Shown here piece by piece: positions 1 through 5,865 of a DNA stretch of 8,777 nt. Source of the stretch: Nocardia sp. Its GTDB lineage: Bacteria; Actinomycetota; Actinomycetes; Mycobacteriales; Mycobacteriaceae. The translations under genes and the position numbers were made by a program. How positions within the stretch are numbered: the stretch's first letter is position 1; each line of letters begins with the position of its first letter. The notes below the pieces were generated by a model. The model had not been told where the DNA came from. It saw only the letters and a program-made list of their open reading frames with translations, and did not search any database. The stretch is taken from positions 1-8,777 of the forward strand of contig JAFMQT010000161.1 of NCBI GenBank assembly GCA_017354515.1. Reading direction: 5' to 3'.

Positions 1-37
1 ATTGGTCAGCTGAGCGATGGCCGATCGTGCCATGCCG

Positions 38-43
38 AAAGGG
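38..43 (+). promoter_or_regulatory. Ribosome binding site of the MpaB-like gene
   Basis: The purine-rich AAAGGG lies 7 nt before the ATG at 51. It supports that ATG rather than the in-frame GTG at 27, which has no comparable upstream motif. Confidence 0.5.
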
Positions 44-50
44 TGGATGG

Positions 51-1346
51 ATGTATCCAACGACGCAGGACTCGACGACATCGGGTCCGACTCCGAGTGC
101 CGATGCGAAGGTGAAGTCGCCCACGGCGTTTCGCTACTGGGAGGCCAAGCAGAAGCCGGGCATCCGGAAAGCGGAGTCGATCGTTCGCAAGCTGACCGGC
201 TCCCGCCTTTTCCCCACCGATGACCAGGCGCGCGCCCTGACCGAGGACCTGTTCGCCGGTGATCCGGTCGCCGAGCGATTCGTCGCCGAGGTGATGAACG
301 GTCCGCAGGGGCCGGCCGCCGGGCGAAAGCTGCTGGACAAGGCCCTCACCGAAGGTATCGATGCGATCGCGGACGCGCCGGAGTCGATGCGCGAGTTGTT
401 CGCGGAGTTCGAGACCGTGCCCGAATGGGTGCGGCCGGACCTGGTCGAACAGGGTGCGGCCATCTGGCGCCGCTGGGGCACCATGCTCTTCAGCTTCGCC
501 GGCGCCGAAACCCTGGAGATGTACACCGAATCCGCGGTCGCTACGCCGCTGTCGCTGGCCGGTGGATACGCCGGCGACAGTGCCCTGCGCCGCTATCTGG
601 AGACCTGCCGGTTCTGGATGGACGTCTCGGAACCGGGCGCGCTGCTGACCCCCGGATCCGCGGGCCGGGCTACCGCGCTCAAGGTTCGCGTGATGCACGT
701 ATCGGTGCGCGCTCGCGTCGCCGACCACCCGGAATGGGATATCGACAGGTGGGGGCTGCCGATCAGCCAGACCTATCAGCTGCTCACCCTGATCGGCGGC
801 AGCACCACCCCCGGCCTGGGCCTGTGGGCACTCGGCTACCAGACCACGCCGTCGGAAATCCGTGCGCTGCTGCACTTTCAGAAGTACATGGGCTATCTGC
901 TGGGGGTGCGCCTGAAGTGGTACCCGGAGACCGTCGCCGATTCGCTGCGCGTGATCGCGATGACGATCGCCTCGCGTTCCTACGACGCGGGCCGGCACGG
1001 AGCCGAGTTGATCGAGTCGTATCCGGCGGCGTTCCTGCCGCGCGAGGAACATACCGGTCTCGCGAAAGTGCGTGCGGCATACAACTATCGGATCAATTCG
1101 GTGTACTCGGCGATGTATATGGCACCGTCCACCCGGCGGCACTACACGATGCCGCCGGCCTTCCCGTGGGCATTGATCCCGGTGCTGCGCTGGCCGCTGA
1201 TCACCGCGATGGAGGTGGCGCGGCGGGTGCCTCCGGTCGGCCGCGTGCACGAGAAGGTCATGGTGTGGCACCGCGACAACTGGTACCGCGCCCAAATGCG
1301 GGGCCGCGAAGCGGCATTCGATGCCAGCGGCGCACTGCGTCGATAG
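51..1346 (+). CDS. MpaB/DUF2236 family putative haem oxygenase
   Basis: A 431-residue protein that I assign to the oxygenase MpaB / DUF2236 family, the fold of latex-clearing rubber oxygenases and fungal MpaB. Known members bind b-type haem through a conserved histidine. The core runs from about residue 135 to 330. The segment KVRVMHVSVR (residues 211-220) carries H216, the best haem-ligand candidate, flanked by R206, R213 and R220. No signal peptide is seen, so it is probably cytoplasmic or membrane-associated; residues 370-390 are moderately hydrophobic. The ATG at 51 was preferred over an upstream GTG at 27 because AAAGGG (38-43) sits 7 nt before it. The gene stands alone, with a broken short gene after it. 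The substrate is unknown, and the actinobacterial paralogues are mostly uncharacterised. Family call fairly sure; oxygenase activity is inferred. Confidence 0.82.
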   Translation: MYPTTQDSTTSGPTPSADAKVKSPTAFRYWEAKQKPGIRKAESIVRKLTGSRLFPTDDQARALTEDLFAGDPVAERFVAEVMNGPQGPAAGRKLLDKALTEGIDAIADAPESMRELFAEFETVPEWVRPDLVEQGAAIWRRWGTMLFSFAGAETLEMYTESAVATPLSLAGGYAGDSALRRYLETCRFWMDVSEPGALLTPGSAGRATALKVRVMHVSVRARVADHPEWDIDRWGLPISQTYQLLTLIGGSTTPGLGLWALGYQTTPSEIRALLHFQKYMGYLLGVRLKWYPETVADSLRVIAMTIASRSYDAGRHGAELIESYPAAFLPREEHTGLAKVRAAYNYRINSVYSAMYMAPSTRRHYTMPPAFPWALIPVLRWPLITAMEVARRVPPVGRVHEKVMVWHRDNWYRAQMRGREAAFDASGALRR

Positions 1347-1363
1347 CGGGAACGGAATCACCT

Positions 1364-1526
1364 ATGAACAGCACCGACATCATCGAGGTCTGGAACGGTC
1401 CCGGTGGCCGGGACGGCGAACTGACCACGGTCGAATCCGGCACAACGCGCTGCATCCATTGACCAGTACGTCGATCCGGTGCGCCGCACCGGAACCACCC
1501 TGCACGAACTGGTGGCCCTGAGCTAG
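1364..1526 (+). pseudogene. Possible broken short gene, methyltransferase-like N-terminus
   Basis: An ATG at 1364 opens a 32-codon frame ending at TGA 1460-1462. Its first residues, MNSTDIIEVWNGPGGRDG, resemble the N-terminus of class I SAM-dependent methyltransferases, which often begin with an E/AxWNGPxG motif. Immediately downstream, in the +1 frame, a coding-like stretch (1461-1523) reads DQYVDPVRRTGTTLHELVAL and stops at TAG 1524-1526. Third-position G/C is high in both pieces (26 of 32 and 18 of 21 codons), as in real genes here. The simplest reading is a gene decayed by an internal deletion and frameshift. A genuine 32-residue peptide is the alternative. The methyltransferase link rests on one short motif. 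Confidence 0.35.
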
Positions 1527-1576
1527 TCGTCGCTGTGACTGTTCACCGCCAGGGGGATTCGGTGCGGCCGGATCCG

Positions 1577-1588
1577 TATGGTCTAGGC
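1577..1588 (+). promoter_or_regulatory. Leaderless promoter of the adenylate cyclase gene
   Basis: TATGGT (1577-1582) fits the TANNNT -10 consensus and is followed by exactly 6 nt and then the ATG at 1589. Transcription would therefore start at the A of the start codon, as is common for leaderless mRNAs in Mycobacteriales. This decides the start codon against the upstream GTG at 1535. No convincing -35 element is seen. Confidence 0.55.
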
Positions 1589-2647
1589 ATGGCCTCACCG
1601 GAGCTGTCACAGTCGCTGCATTCCGTCATCGAGTCGTATCTGCTCGACGGCCCACGTCGCTACAGCCGGGAAGATGTGGCGGAACTGTCGGGAGTACCCG
1701 CGGATCTGTCACAGCGACTGTGGATTTCGCTGGGCTTCGCGGCCAATCCGGATACCGAGGCGCTCGACTTCACCGACGGTGATGTGAAGGCGGTGCGCAC
1801 CTTCCGGGGCCTGGGATCGCTGGCCGATGTCGACGTGCGCCGGCAGCAGGCGGCGGCGCGGACCATCGGACAGTCCATGGCGCGGCTGGCCGAATGGCAG
1901 GTCGATCTGGTCGCGGCGGAGATCGCGAACCGGATTCGCGGGCTCACGGCCGCCGATCCGGAATTGGACGAGGCCGACGCGGCCCGCACGGCCACCGAGG
2001 AAGTGGTCGCCGAGATCCTGAGTCTGCAGGCGTACGCCTGGCGGCGACATCTGGCGGCCGCGCTGGCTCGCACGTCACCGGGCGGGGGGAACGCGGAATC
2101 GTTGCGGGCGGTGGCCGTCGGCTTCGCCGATATGGTCGGTTACACCCGGCTCACCCGGCATCTCGACCCGGATGAACTGAACGATCTGCTGGAATCGTTC
2201 GAGACGATCACCACCGAGGCGATCACCGCCAATGGAGGCTGGGTGCTCAAGAACGTCGGCGACGAGGTGATGTATGTGGCCGAGACCGCGGTGGCCGGCG
2301 CCCGCATCTCGTTGGCGATTCAGGAGGCCACGGTCGAAGCCGCCGCCACCCCCGATTTGCGGGTGGGTCTGGCCTACGGGAGGGTGCTGCAGCGCTTCGG
2401 CGATTTGTACGGCTCGGTGGTCAATACCGCCGCGCGCTTGACCGGTGTGGCGCGTCCGGGAGCCGTGCTGGTGGATGACGGTGTGGCAACCGAATTGGCC
2501 GATGAGCCGGAGTTCACGCTCAGGCATCTGCGCGCCGTCCGGGTGCGCGGTATCTCGCGGCTGCGGCCGCATCTGCTGCGCCGCGCCGGGCAGCCCAACG
2601 GCCGTCTCGGCAGCGATCGCCGCCGGTTCCGGGAGTCTCGGAAATAA
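1589..2647 (+). CDS. Class III adenylate cyclase, soluble, with N-terminal regulatory domain
   Basis: A 352-residue enzyme predicted to make cAMP from ATP in the cytoplasm. Residues 1 to about 165 form an alpha-helical regulatory region: a helix-turn-helix-like start (YSREDVAELSGVP, near 25-37) and then long helices. This resembles the N-terminal domain of mycobacterial Rv1264, which senses pH in that protein. Residues 175-330 are the class III catalytic domain with every key residue present: metal-binding D181 (GFADMVGYT) and D225 (NVGDEVMYV), adenine-selecting K221 and D272, and transition-state N279 and R283 (VVNTAARLT). The Lys/Asp pair predicts ATP rather than GTP. No transmembrane segment is visible. 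Active class III cyclases work as dimers. The start rests on the leaderless promoter. A G6 run at 2084-2089 encodes part of the flexible linker (SPGGGNAES). A convergent small RNA lies downstream. Confidence 0.93.
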   Translation: MASPELSQSLHSVIESYLLDGPRRYSREDVAELSGVPADLSQRLWISLGFAANPDTEALDFTDGDVKAVRTFRGLGSLADVDVRRQQAAARTIGQSMARLAEWQVDLVAAEIANRIRGLTAADPELDEADAARTATEEVVAEILSLQAYAWRRHLAAALARTSPGGGNAESLRAVAVGFADMVGYTRLTRHLDPDELNDLLESFETITTEAITANGGWVLKNVGDEVMYVAETAVAGARISLAIQEATVEAAATPDLRVGLAYGRVLQRFGDLYGSVVNTAARLTGVARPGAVLVDDGVATELADEPEFTLRHLRAVRVRGISRLRPHLLRRAGQPNGRLGSDRRRFRESRK

Positions 2648-2683
2648 CGCGGGGAGCCCCGGAAATAGCAGGTCAGGGCACCT

Positions 2684-2733
2684 AGAAATAGGAAGCGGGC
2701 CTCGGCGAAGGGGGGGAGTTAGCCGAGGCCCGC
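2684..2733 (-). terminator. Intrinsic terminator formed by second 6C hairpin
   Basis: The 12-bp G+C-rich stem (2722-2733 pairing with 2695-2706) is followed on the minus strand by TTCCTATTTCT, an imperfect U tract. The plus-strand flank has no T tract, so the element is oriented to end the small RNA rather than the cyclase mRNA, although it may slow both. Confidence 0.6.
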
Positions 2734-2765
2734 GTAAGGTCGGCCCGGGGGGGAGGGGCCGACGT
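2684..2765 (-). ncRNA. 6C-family small RNA (B11-like)
   Basis: On the minus strand, two tandem hairpins are predicted. The first has perfect 8-bp arms GTCGGCCC/GGGCCGAC (2756-2763 and 2739-2746) and a 9-nt loop CTCCCCCCC. The second has perfect 12-bp arms (2722-2733 and 2695-2706) closing a 15-nt loop, TAACTCCCCCCCTTC. A U-rich tail (2694-2684) follows. Two hairpins with six or more C in each loop define the actinobacterial 6C RNA family, which includes B11 of M. tuberculosis. In mycobacteria that RNA is reported to act in trans by pairing its C-rich loops with G-rich mRNA sites. The 5' end near 2765 is placed from the -10 box and the 3' end from the U tail, giving about 82 nt, in the range for this family. 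The RNA converges on the adenylate cyclase gene without overlapping it. Ends are estimates; the family assignment is from structure by eye. Confidence 0.82.
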
Positions 2766-2770
2766 GAATG

Positions 2771-2776
2771 ATCCTA
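2771..2776 (-). promoter_or_regulatory. -10 box of the 6C-type small RNA
   Basis: On the minus strand TAGGAT fits TANNNT. It is followed by 5 nt and then the A at 2765, the likely first transcribed base, only 2 nt before the first hairpin arm. No good TTGACA-like -35 is visible about 17 nt upstream. Confidence 0.55.
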
Positions 2777-2878
2777 CGCGACGATCCGCGATTCTGGGTA
2801 CCAGCACGCGGCCGGTTTCGGAAAATTTTTCTCGGGTCGGTTGCGGGGTGTCTGCGCCCCGAGTCGGACGGAACGGTG

Positions 2879-2890
2879 GTGAATATTCAC
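2879..2890. promoter_or_regulatory. 12-bp perfect palindrome, possible operator
   Basis: GTGAATATTCAC is identical to its reverse complement and has an A+T-rich centre in a G+C-rich context, as expected for a dimeric regulator site. It lies about 115 bp upstream of the small RNA start and about 300 bp upstream of drrA. The regulator is unknown. Confidence 0.35.
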
Positions 2891-2904
2891 AGCTGGACCA
2901 ATAG

Positions 2905-2919
2905 TGTTGCGTCACAACA
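2905..2919. promoter_or_regulatory. Inverted repeat, possible operator
   Basis: TGTTG, a 5-nt spacer, then CAACA form a short inverted repeat centred about 27 bp from the palindrome at 2879-2890. The spacing of between two and three helical turns would allow cooperative binding, but neither site matches an operator I can name. Confidence 0.3.
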
Positions 2920-3135
2920 TGACCCGCGTGTTTTTGGTTGCCTTTCCGGTCCGGTGAAGGATCTGTCCGGGCTGTCGATCGGGATAGCTGTGGGCGATGA
3001 GTAACGTTCAAACGTGGCTGTTTTCACAACCTCCGCCGCTCCGGAGAGGCGAGACGTGGCGTTGGACGGGCGGTATGTCCGAACCGAGCGGTAACGAGGC
3101 AGGGAAATAACGGGATGAACTTGTCGTAGCCGTGC

Positions 3136-3191
3136 GCGATACTTCACGGCAGGAAGCGATACCTCACCCCACATTCAGCGGCAGGAAACGA
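3136..3191 (+). repeat. Short direct repeats just upstream of drrA
   Basis: GCGATACTTCAC (3136-3147) recurs as GCGATACCTCAC (3156-3167), exactly 20 bp later. GGCAGGAAGCGA (3148-3159) recurs as GGCAGGAAACGA (3180-3191), the second copy including the drrA ribosome binding site. Repeats at about two helical turns, next to the start codon, could be binding sites for a regulator of drrAB, or a local duplication that created the ribosome binding site. Confidence 0.5.
3183..3186 (+). promoter_or_regulatory. Ribosome binding site of drrA
   Basis: AGGA lies 6 nt before the ATG at 3193, good spacing that fixes this start. It is the tail of the second GGCAGGAA repeat copy. Confidence 0.55.
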
Positions 3192-3192
3192 C

Positions 3193-4188
3193 ATGCCCGA
3201 TGCCATCGTCGTAGAAAACCTGGTCAAACGCTACGGAAAGCTCATCGCGCTGGACGGGCTCAACCTCACGGTGCCGCAGGGGACCGTCACCGCACTGCTC
3301 GGCCCGAACGGTGCCGGTAAGACCACCGCGGTCCGGGTCCTGACCACGCTGCTCATGCCCGATTCCGGGCGCGCGACCGTCGCCGGAATCGACGTCCTGC
3401 GCGAACCGCACCGGCTGCGAGCCCATATCGGAGCCTCCGGCCAGTACGCCGCGGTCGACGAATACCTCACGGGCTTCGAGAATCTCGAGATGGTGGGTCG
3501 GCTGTACCACCTCGGCGTGCAGCGCAGTAAACAGCGTGCGCGCGAACTGCTCGAACGGTTCCGGCTGACCGAGGCCGCCGATCGGCCGGTCAAGGGGTAT
3601 TCCGGAGGTATGCGCCGCCGGCTGGACCTGGCCGGTGCGCTGGTAGCCAGTCCGCCGGTGCTGTTCCTGGACGAACCGACCACCGGCCTGGACCCGCGCG
3701 CCCGGCTGGATCTGTGGGATGTGATCTCCGAACTCGTCGCCGGTGGCACGACCCTGCTACTGACCACGCAGTACATGGAGGAGGCCGATCGCCTCGCCGA
3801 CGCGATCGCGGTCATCGACCAGGGCACCGTCATCGCCCGCGGCACCGCGGACGAACTCAAGACCATGGTGGGCGGGGACCGCATCGAACTCACCGTGGCC
3901 GAGGCCGAGCAGTTCGAGACCGCCGAACAGGCATTGATCGGCCTCGCGGTGGGGGATCTGCATGTGGAGCCGGGATTGCGGCGGCTCACCGTGCCCGTGG
4001 ACGAGGGTTCGCAGACTCTGGTCGAGGCGATCGCGCGGTTGTCGGCGCACCATGTGCGGATCCAGGACGTCGGATTGCGCCGGCCCTCACTCGACGATGT
4101 ATTCCTCACCCTGACCGGCCACGAAGCCACCGAACCGGGGACGGCCGAGCAGCTGAGCGAACAGGTCACGGAAGGACACCTCGGATGA
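3193..4188 (+). CDS. drrA: DrrA-type ABC exporter ATP-binding protein
   Basis: A 331-residue cytoplasmic ATPase that would drive the membrane partner encoded next to it. In order: Walker A GPNGAGKTT (37-45), Q-loop Q84, signature YSGGM (136-140), Walker B VLFLDEP (156-162), D-loop GLDP (165-168). The switch position reads LTTQYMEEAD, with glutamine (Q193) where many ABC ATPases have histidine; this is usual in the DrrA branch. The C-terminal extension contains LDDVFL (300-305), the position of the conserved motif that in DrrA contributes to dimerisation and contact with DrrB. The stop codon overlaps the next start (ATGA). Family members export antibiotics such as daunorubicin or complex lipids. 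No biosynthetic cluster is visible here, so the substrate is open; housekeeping drug or lipid export is possible. The symbol denotes the subfamily, not daunorubicin resistance. Confidence 0.9.
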   Translation: MPDAIVVENLVKRYGKLIALDGLNLTVPQGTVTALLGPNGAGKTTAVRVLTTLLMPDSGRATVAGIDVLREPHRLRAHIGASGQYAAVDEYLTGFENLEMVGRLYHLGVQRSKQRARELLERFRLTEAADRPVKGYSGGMRRRLDLAGALVASPPVLFLDEPTTGLDPRARLDLWDVISELVAGGTTLLLTTQYMEEADRLADAIAVIDQGTVIARGTADELKTMVGGDRIELTVAEAEQFETAEQALIGLAVGDLHVEPGLRRLTVPVDEGSQTLVEAIARLSAHHVRIQDVGLRRPSLDDVFLTLTGHEATEPGTAEQLSEQVTEGHLG

Positions 4189-5018
4189 CCGCCGTCACAA
4201 TCGACGAACTGCAACCCTCGCGGATGGCGCGGGTGATCGGCGACAGCATCACCATCGCCAAGCGAAATATCATCAAAATCCGGCGGGTACCGGATGTCCT
4301 GATCTTCTCGACCCTCTCGCCGATCATGTTCGTGCTGCTGTTCGCCTACATCTTCGGCTCGGCGATCTCCGTGCAGGGCAGTTCGTACCGGGAATTCCTG
4401 ATCGCCGGAATCTTCGCTCAGACATCGGTTTTCGGCGCCACCTTCACCGGAACCAGCCTCGCCGAGGATATGCAGCGCGGCATCATCGACCGCTTCCGTT
4501 CGCTGCCGATGGCGCCGTCCGCGGTGCTGATCGGCCGTACCGTCGCCGATGTGGTCATCAATGTGGTGAGCCTGGTCGTCATGTCGGTGACGGGGCTGAT
4601 CATCGGGTGGCGCGTGCACGGATCGGCGCTCGACACTGTGCAGGCCTATGTGCTGCTGCTGCTGTTCGCCTATGCGATCTCGTGGATCATGGCGACGGTC
4701 GGATTGCTGGTGCGGACTCCCGAGGTGTTCAACAACGCGAGTTTCATGGTGATCTTCCCACTCACCTTCATCGCCAATACCTTCGTGCCCAGCGAGGTGC
4801 TGCCGACCCCGTTACGGGTGGTCGCGCAATGGAATCCGGTCTCGGCGGTGACGCAGGCCACGCGGGAACTGTTCGGCAATACCGGCACCACCAATCCCTT
4901 GCCGGACGCCTGGCCGTTGCGCCATTCGGTCGCCACCACCCTGATCTGGGTGGTGGCCATCATGGTGATCTTCGTACCGCTGGCGCTGCGGCAGTTTCGG
5001 CGGGCGGTGAGCCGGTGA
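4185..5018 (+). CDS. drrB: DrrB-type ABC-2 exporter permease
   Basis: A 277-residue integral membrane protein of the ABC-2 / DrrB family that forms the transport channel with the preceding ATPase. About six hydrophobic segments are visible, near residues 38-58, 72-92, 119-141, 152-175, 186-202 and 249-269. The N-terminal 37 residues are amphipathic with a basic patch (KRNIIKIRR). The cytoplasmic loop SLAEDMQRGIIDRFRSLPMA (91-110) is the ABC-2 coupling region that contacts the ATPase. The start ATG overlaps the previous stop in ATGA and has GAAGGA (4171-4176) 8 nt upstream, so the two genes are translationally coupled and probably one operon. Nothing is missing compared with family members. 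Substrate unknown, as for the ATPase. Confidence 0.9.
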   Translation: MTAVTIDELQPSRMARVIGDSITIAKRNIIKIRRVPDVLIFSTLSPIMFVLLFAYIFGSAISVQGSSYREFLIAGIFAQTSVFGATFTGTSLAEDMQRGIIDRFRSLPMAPSAVLIGRTVADVVINVVSLVVMSVTGLIIGWRVHGSALDTVQAYVLLLLFAYAISWIMATVGLLVRTPEVFNNASFMVIFPLTFIANTFVPSEVLPTPLRVVAQWNPVSAVTQATRELFGNTGTTNPLPDAWPLRHSVATTLIWVVAIMVIFVPLALRQFRRAVSR

Positions 5019-5061
5019 CCCGTCGGTAACGCATGTGCCGGTGTTATGACAGCATGGTCGT

Positions 5062-5226
5062 ATGCAATTGGGGCGTTCCCGGACATCCGGTCGGCTGCGT
5101 AATCGGCTCATCGCGGCGGCATTGGCCGCCTCCGCCGGGGGCGCGGCATGGGTGGCGGCGACCCGCCGCCCGCAACCGCCGGAGCCGGCATCCGAACCGC
5201 CGCGGCTCGGACAGCACACCTCATAG
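5062..5226 (+). CDS. Small putative single-span membrane protein, 54 residues
   Basis: An ATG at 5062 opens a 54-codon frame. The product has a basic N-terminus (RSRTSGRLRNR), a hydrophobic alanine-rich stretch (LIAAALAASAGGAAWVAA, about residues 16-33), then a basic flank and a proline-rich tail (RRPQPPEPASEPPR). This looks like a small single-span membrane protein or an uncleaved signal-like peptide. A possible extended -10 (TG at 5042-5043 and TATGAC at 5045-5050) is placed so that the mRNA would begin just before the start. The stop lies inside a 26-bp tandem repeat. I do not recognise the family. It sits between drrB and the cyclophilin gene on the same strand. The reading is supported by composition and membrane pattern only. 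Confidence 0.45.
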   Translation: MQLGRSRTSGRLRNRLIAAALAASAGGAAWVAATRRPQPPEPASEPPRLGQHTS

Positions 5227-5267
5227 CAGCGCGGCGGCAGTACACCTCATAGCCGCGCGGCGGCAGT
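5216..5267 (+). repeat. 26-bp tandem direct repeat, two copies
   Basis: Copies at 5216-5241 and 5242-5267 differ at one base (A at 5228, C at 5254) and are directly adjacent. A degraded start of a third copy (ACAC) follows at 5268. Each copy contains CTCATAGC, so the first supplies the last codons and the TAG stop of the 54-residue frame. The second copy contains the palindrome GCCGCGCGGC (5252-5261). The array sits 53 bp before the cyclophilin start and could affect its promoter or leader. Confidence 0.85.
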
Positions 5268-5320
5268 ACACGCATGGCCGCTGCGCGGCTTCCGTCGCTG
5301 GACATGGCACGATATCCGGC

Positions 5321-5848
5321 GTGACCTCACCCCATCAGACCGCCGAGGCCGTGCTGCACACCACACTCGGCGATATCAAGATCGCACTGTTCGGTAACCA
5401 TGCTCCGAAGACGGTGCGCAACTTCACCGGCCTCGCCGACGGGAGCGCCGACTACTCGGCCGAGAACGCCGGCGGCGGCAAATCCGGCCCGTTCTACGAC
5501 GGCAGCCAATTCCACCGAGTGATCGACGGTTTCATGATTCAGGGCGGCGACCCGACCGGAACCGGGCGCGGTGGGCCCGGCTACACCTTCGCTGACGAAT
5601 TCCACCCCGACCTGCGGTTCGACCGCGGATATCTGCTCGCCATGGCGAATGCGGGACCGGGTACCAACGGATCGCAGTTCTTCATCACCGTCGGGGCGCA
5701 GCCGCATCTCAATCGCCGCCACACCATCTTCGGTGAGGTCGTGGACCCCGATTCGCGCAAGGTCGTCGACGCCATCGCGACCACCGCGACCGATCGCAGC
5801 GACCGCCCCAAGGAGCCGGTCGTCATCACGAGCATCACCCTGAACTGA
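5321..5848 (+). CDS. ppiA: Cyclophilin-type peptidyl-prolyl cis-trans isomerase
   Basis: A 175-residue single-domain cytoplasmic cyclophilin that accelerates cis-trans isomerisation of X-Pro bonds. The active-site set is complete: R66, F71, M72 and Q74 in FHRVIDGFMIQGGD, then A109-N110, Q119 and F121 in ANAGPGTNGSQFF, and L130 and H134 in HLNRRHTIFG. The position of cyclophilin A Trp121 is H129, which usually goes with weak cyclosporin binding. Sequence and neighbours (PH-domain protein and CrgA follow) match M. tuberculosis PpiA (Rv0009). The GTG at 5321 (VTSPHQTAEAVLHT) was chosen because it aligns with the VTNSP stretch near the start of that protein as I recall it. The open frame extends upstream to 5033, but that part is low-complexity and overlaps the tandem repeat. 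No ribosome binding site is evident. Confidence 0.93.
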   Translation: MTSPHQTAEAVLHTTLGDIKIALFGNHAPKTVRNFTGLADGSADYSAENAGGGKSGPFYDGSQFHRVIDGFMIQGGDPTGTGRGGPGYTFADEFHPDLRFDRGYLLAMANAGPGTNGSQFFITVGAQPHLNRRHTIFGEVVDPDSRKVVDAIATTATDRSDRPKEPVVITSITLN

Positions 5849-5852
5849 CCAG

Positions 5853-5865
5853 TATCGTCGGTCGC
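5853..5865 (+). promoter_or_regulatory. Leaderless promoter of the rhomboid gene
   Basis: TATCGT (5853-5858) fits TANNNT and is followed by 7 nt and the GTG at 5866, so transcription likely begins at the start codon. It lies in the 17-bp gap after the cyclophilin gene, giving the rhomboid gene its own promoter besides any read-through. Confidence 0.45.

Larger units (their letters stand above)
2777..3135. other. Non-coding region upstream of drrAB
   Basis: Open frames exist here (for example 2768-3004 plus and 2682-3011 minus), but they overlap the small RNA or its promoter, have no ribosome binding site and resemble no family I know, so I treat the stretch as non-coding. It is locally more A+T-rich, with GAAAATTTTTC near 2821 and a T5 run near 2931. 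It holds two palindromes, listed separately. I could not identify a riboswitch or a canonical promoter for drrA. Confidence 0.55.

Noticed and set aside
6..1361. 451-codon open frame on the minus strand opposite the MpaB-like gene
   Set aside because: Its product is rich in Arg, His and Gly with no recognisable domain, and it mirrors the codon bias of the real plus-strand gene. It is a shadow frame.
2844..2861. Small hairpin CGGGG / CCCCG as a riboswitch or attenuator element
   Set aside because: Only 5 bp, with competing pairings, no conserved riboswitch core and no adjacent gene start.
2768..3004. 78-codon plus-strand frame in the intergenic stretch
   Set aside because: It has no ribosome binding site, overlaps the promoter of the small RNA and resembles no family I know. 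Its third codon positions are not strongly G/C biased.
3231..4619. 462-codon minus-strand frame across drrA and drrB
   Set aside because: It is low-complexity and crosses two well-supported genes with clear ABC motifs on the other strand.
5033..5320. N-terminal extension of the cyclophilin to 5033
   Set aside because: The 96 extra residues are low-complexity, run through the tandem repeat and are not seen in PpiA homologues. The GTG at 5321 matches the family start.
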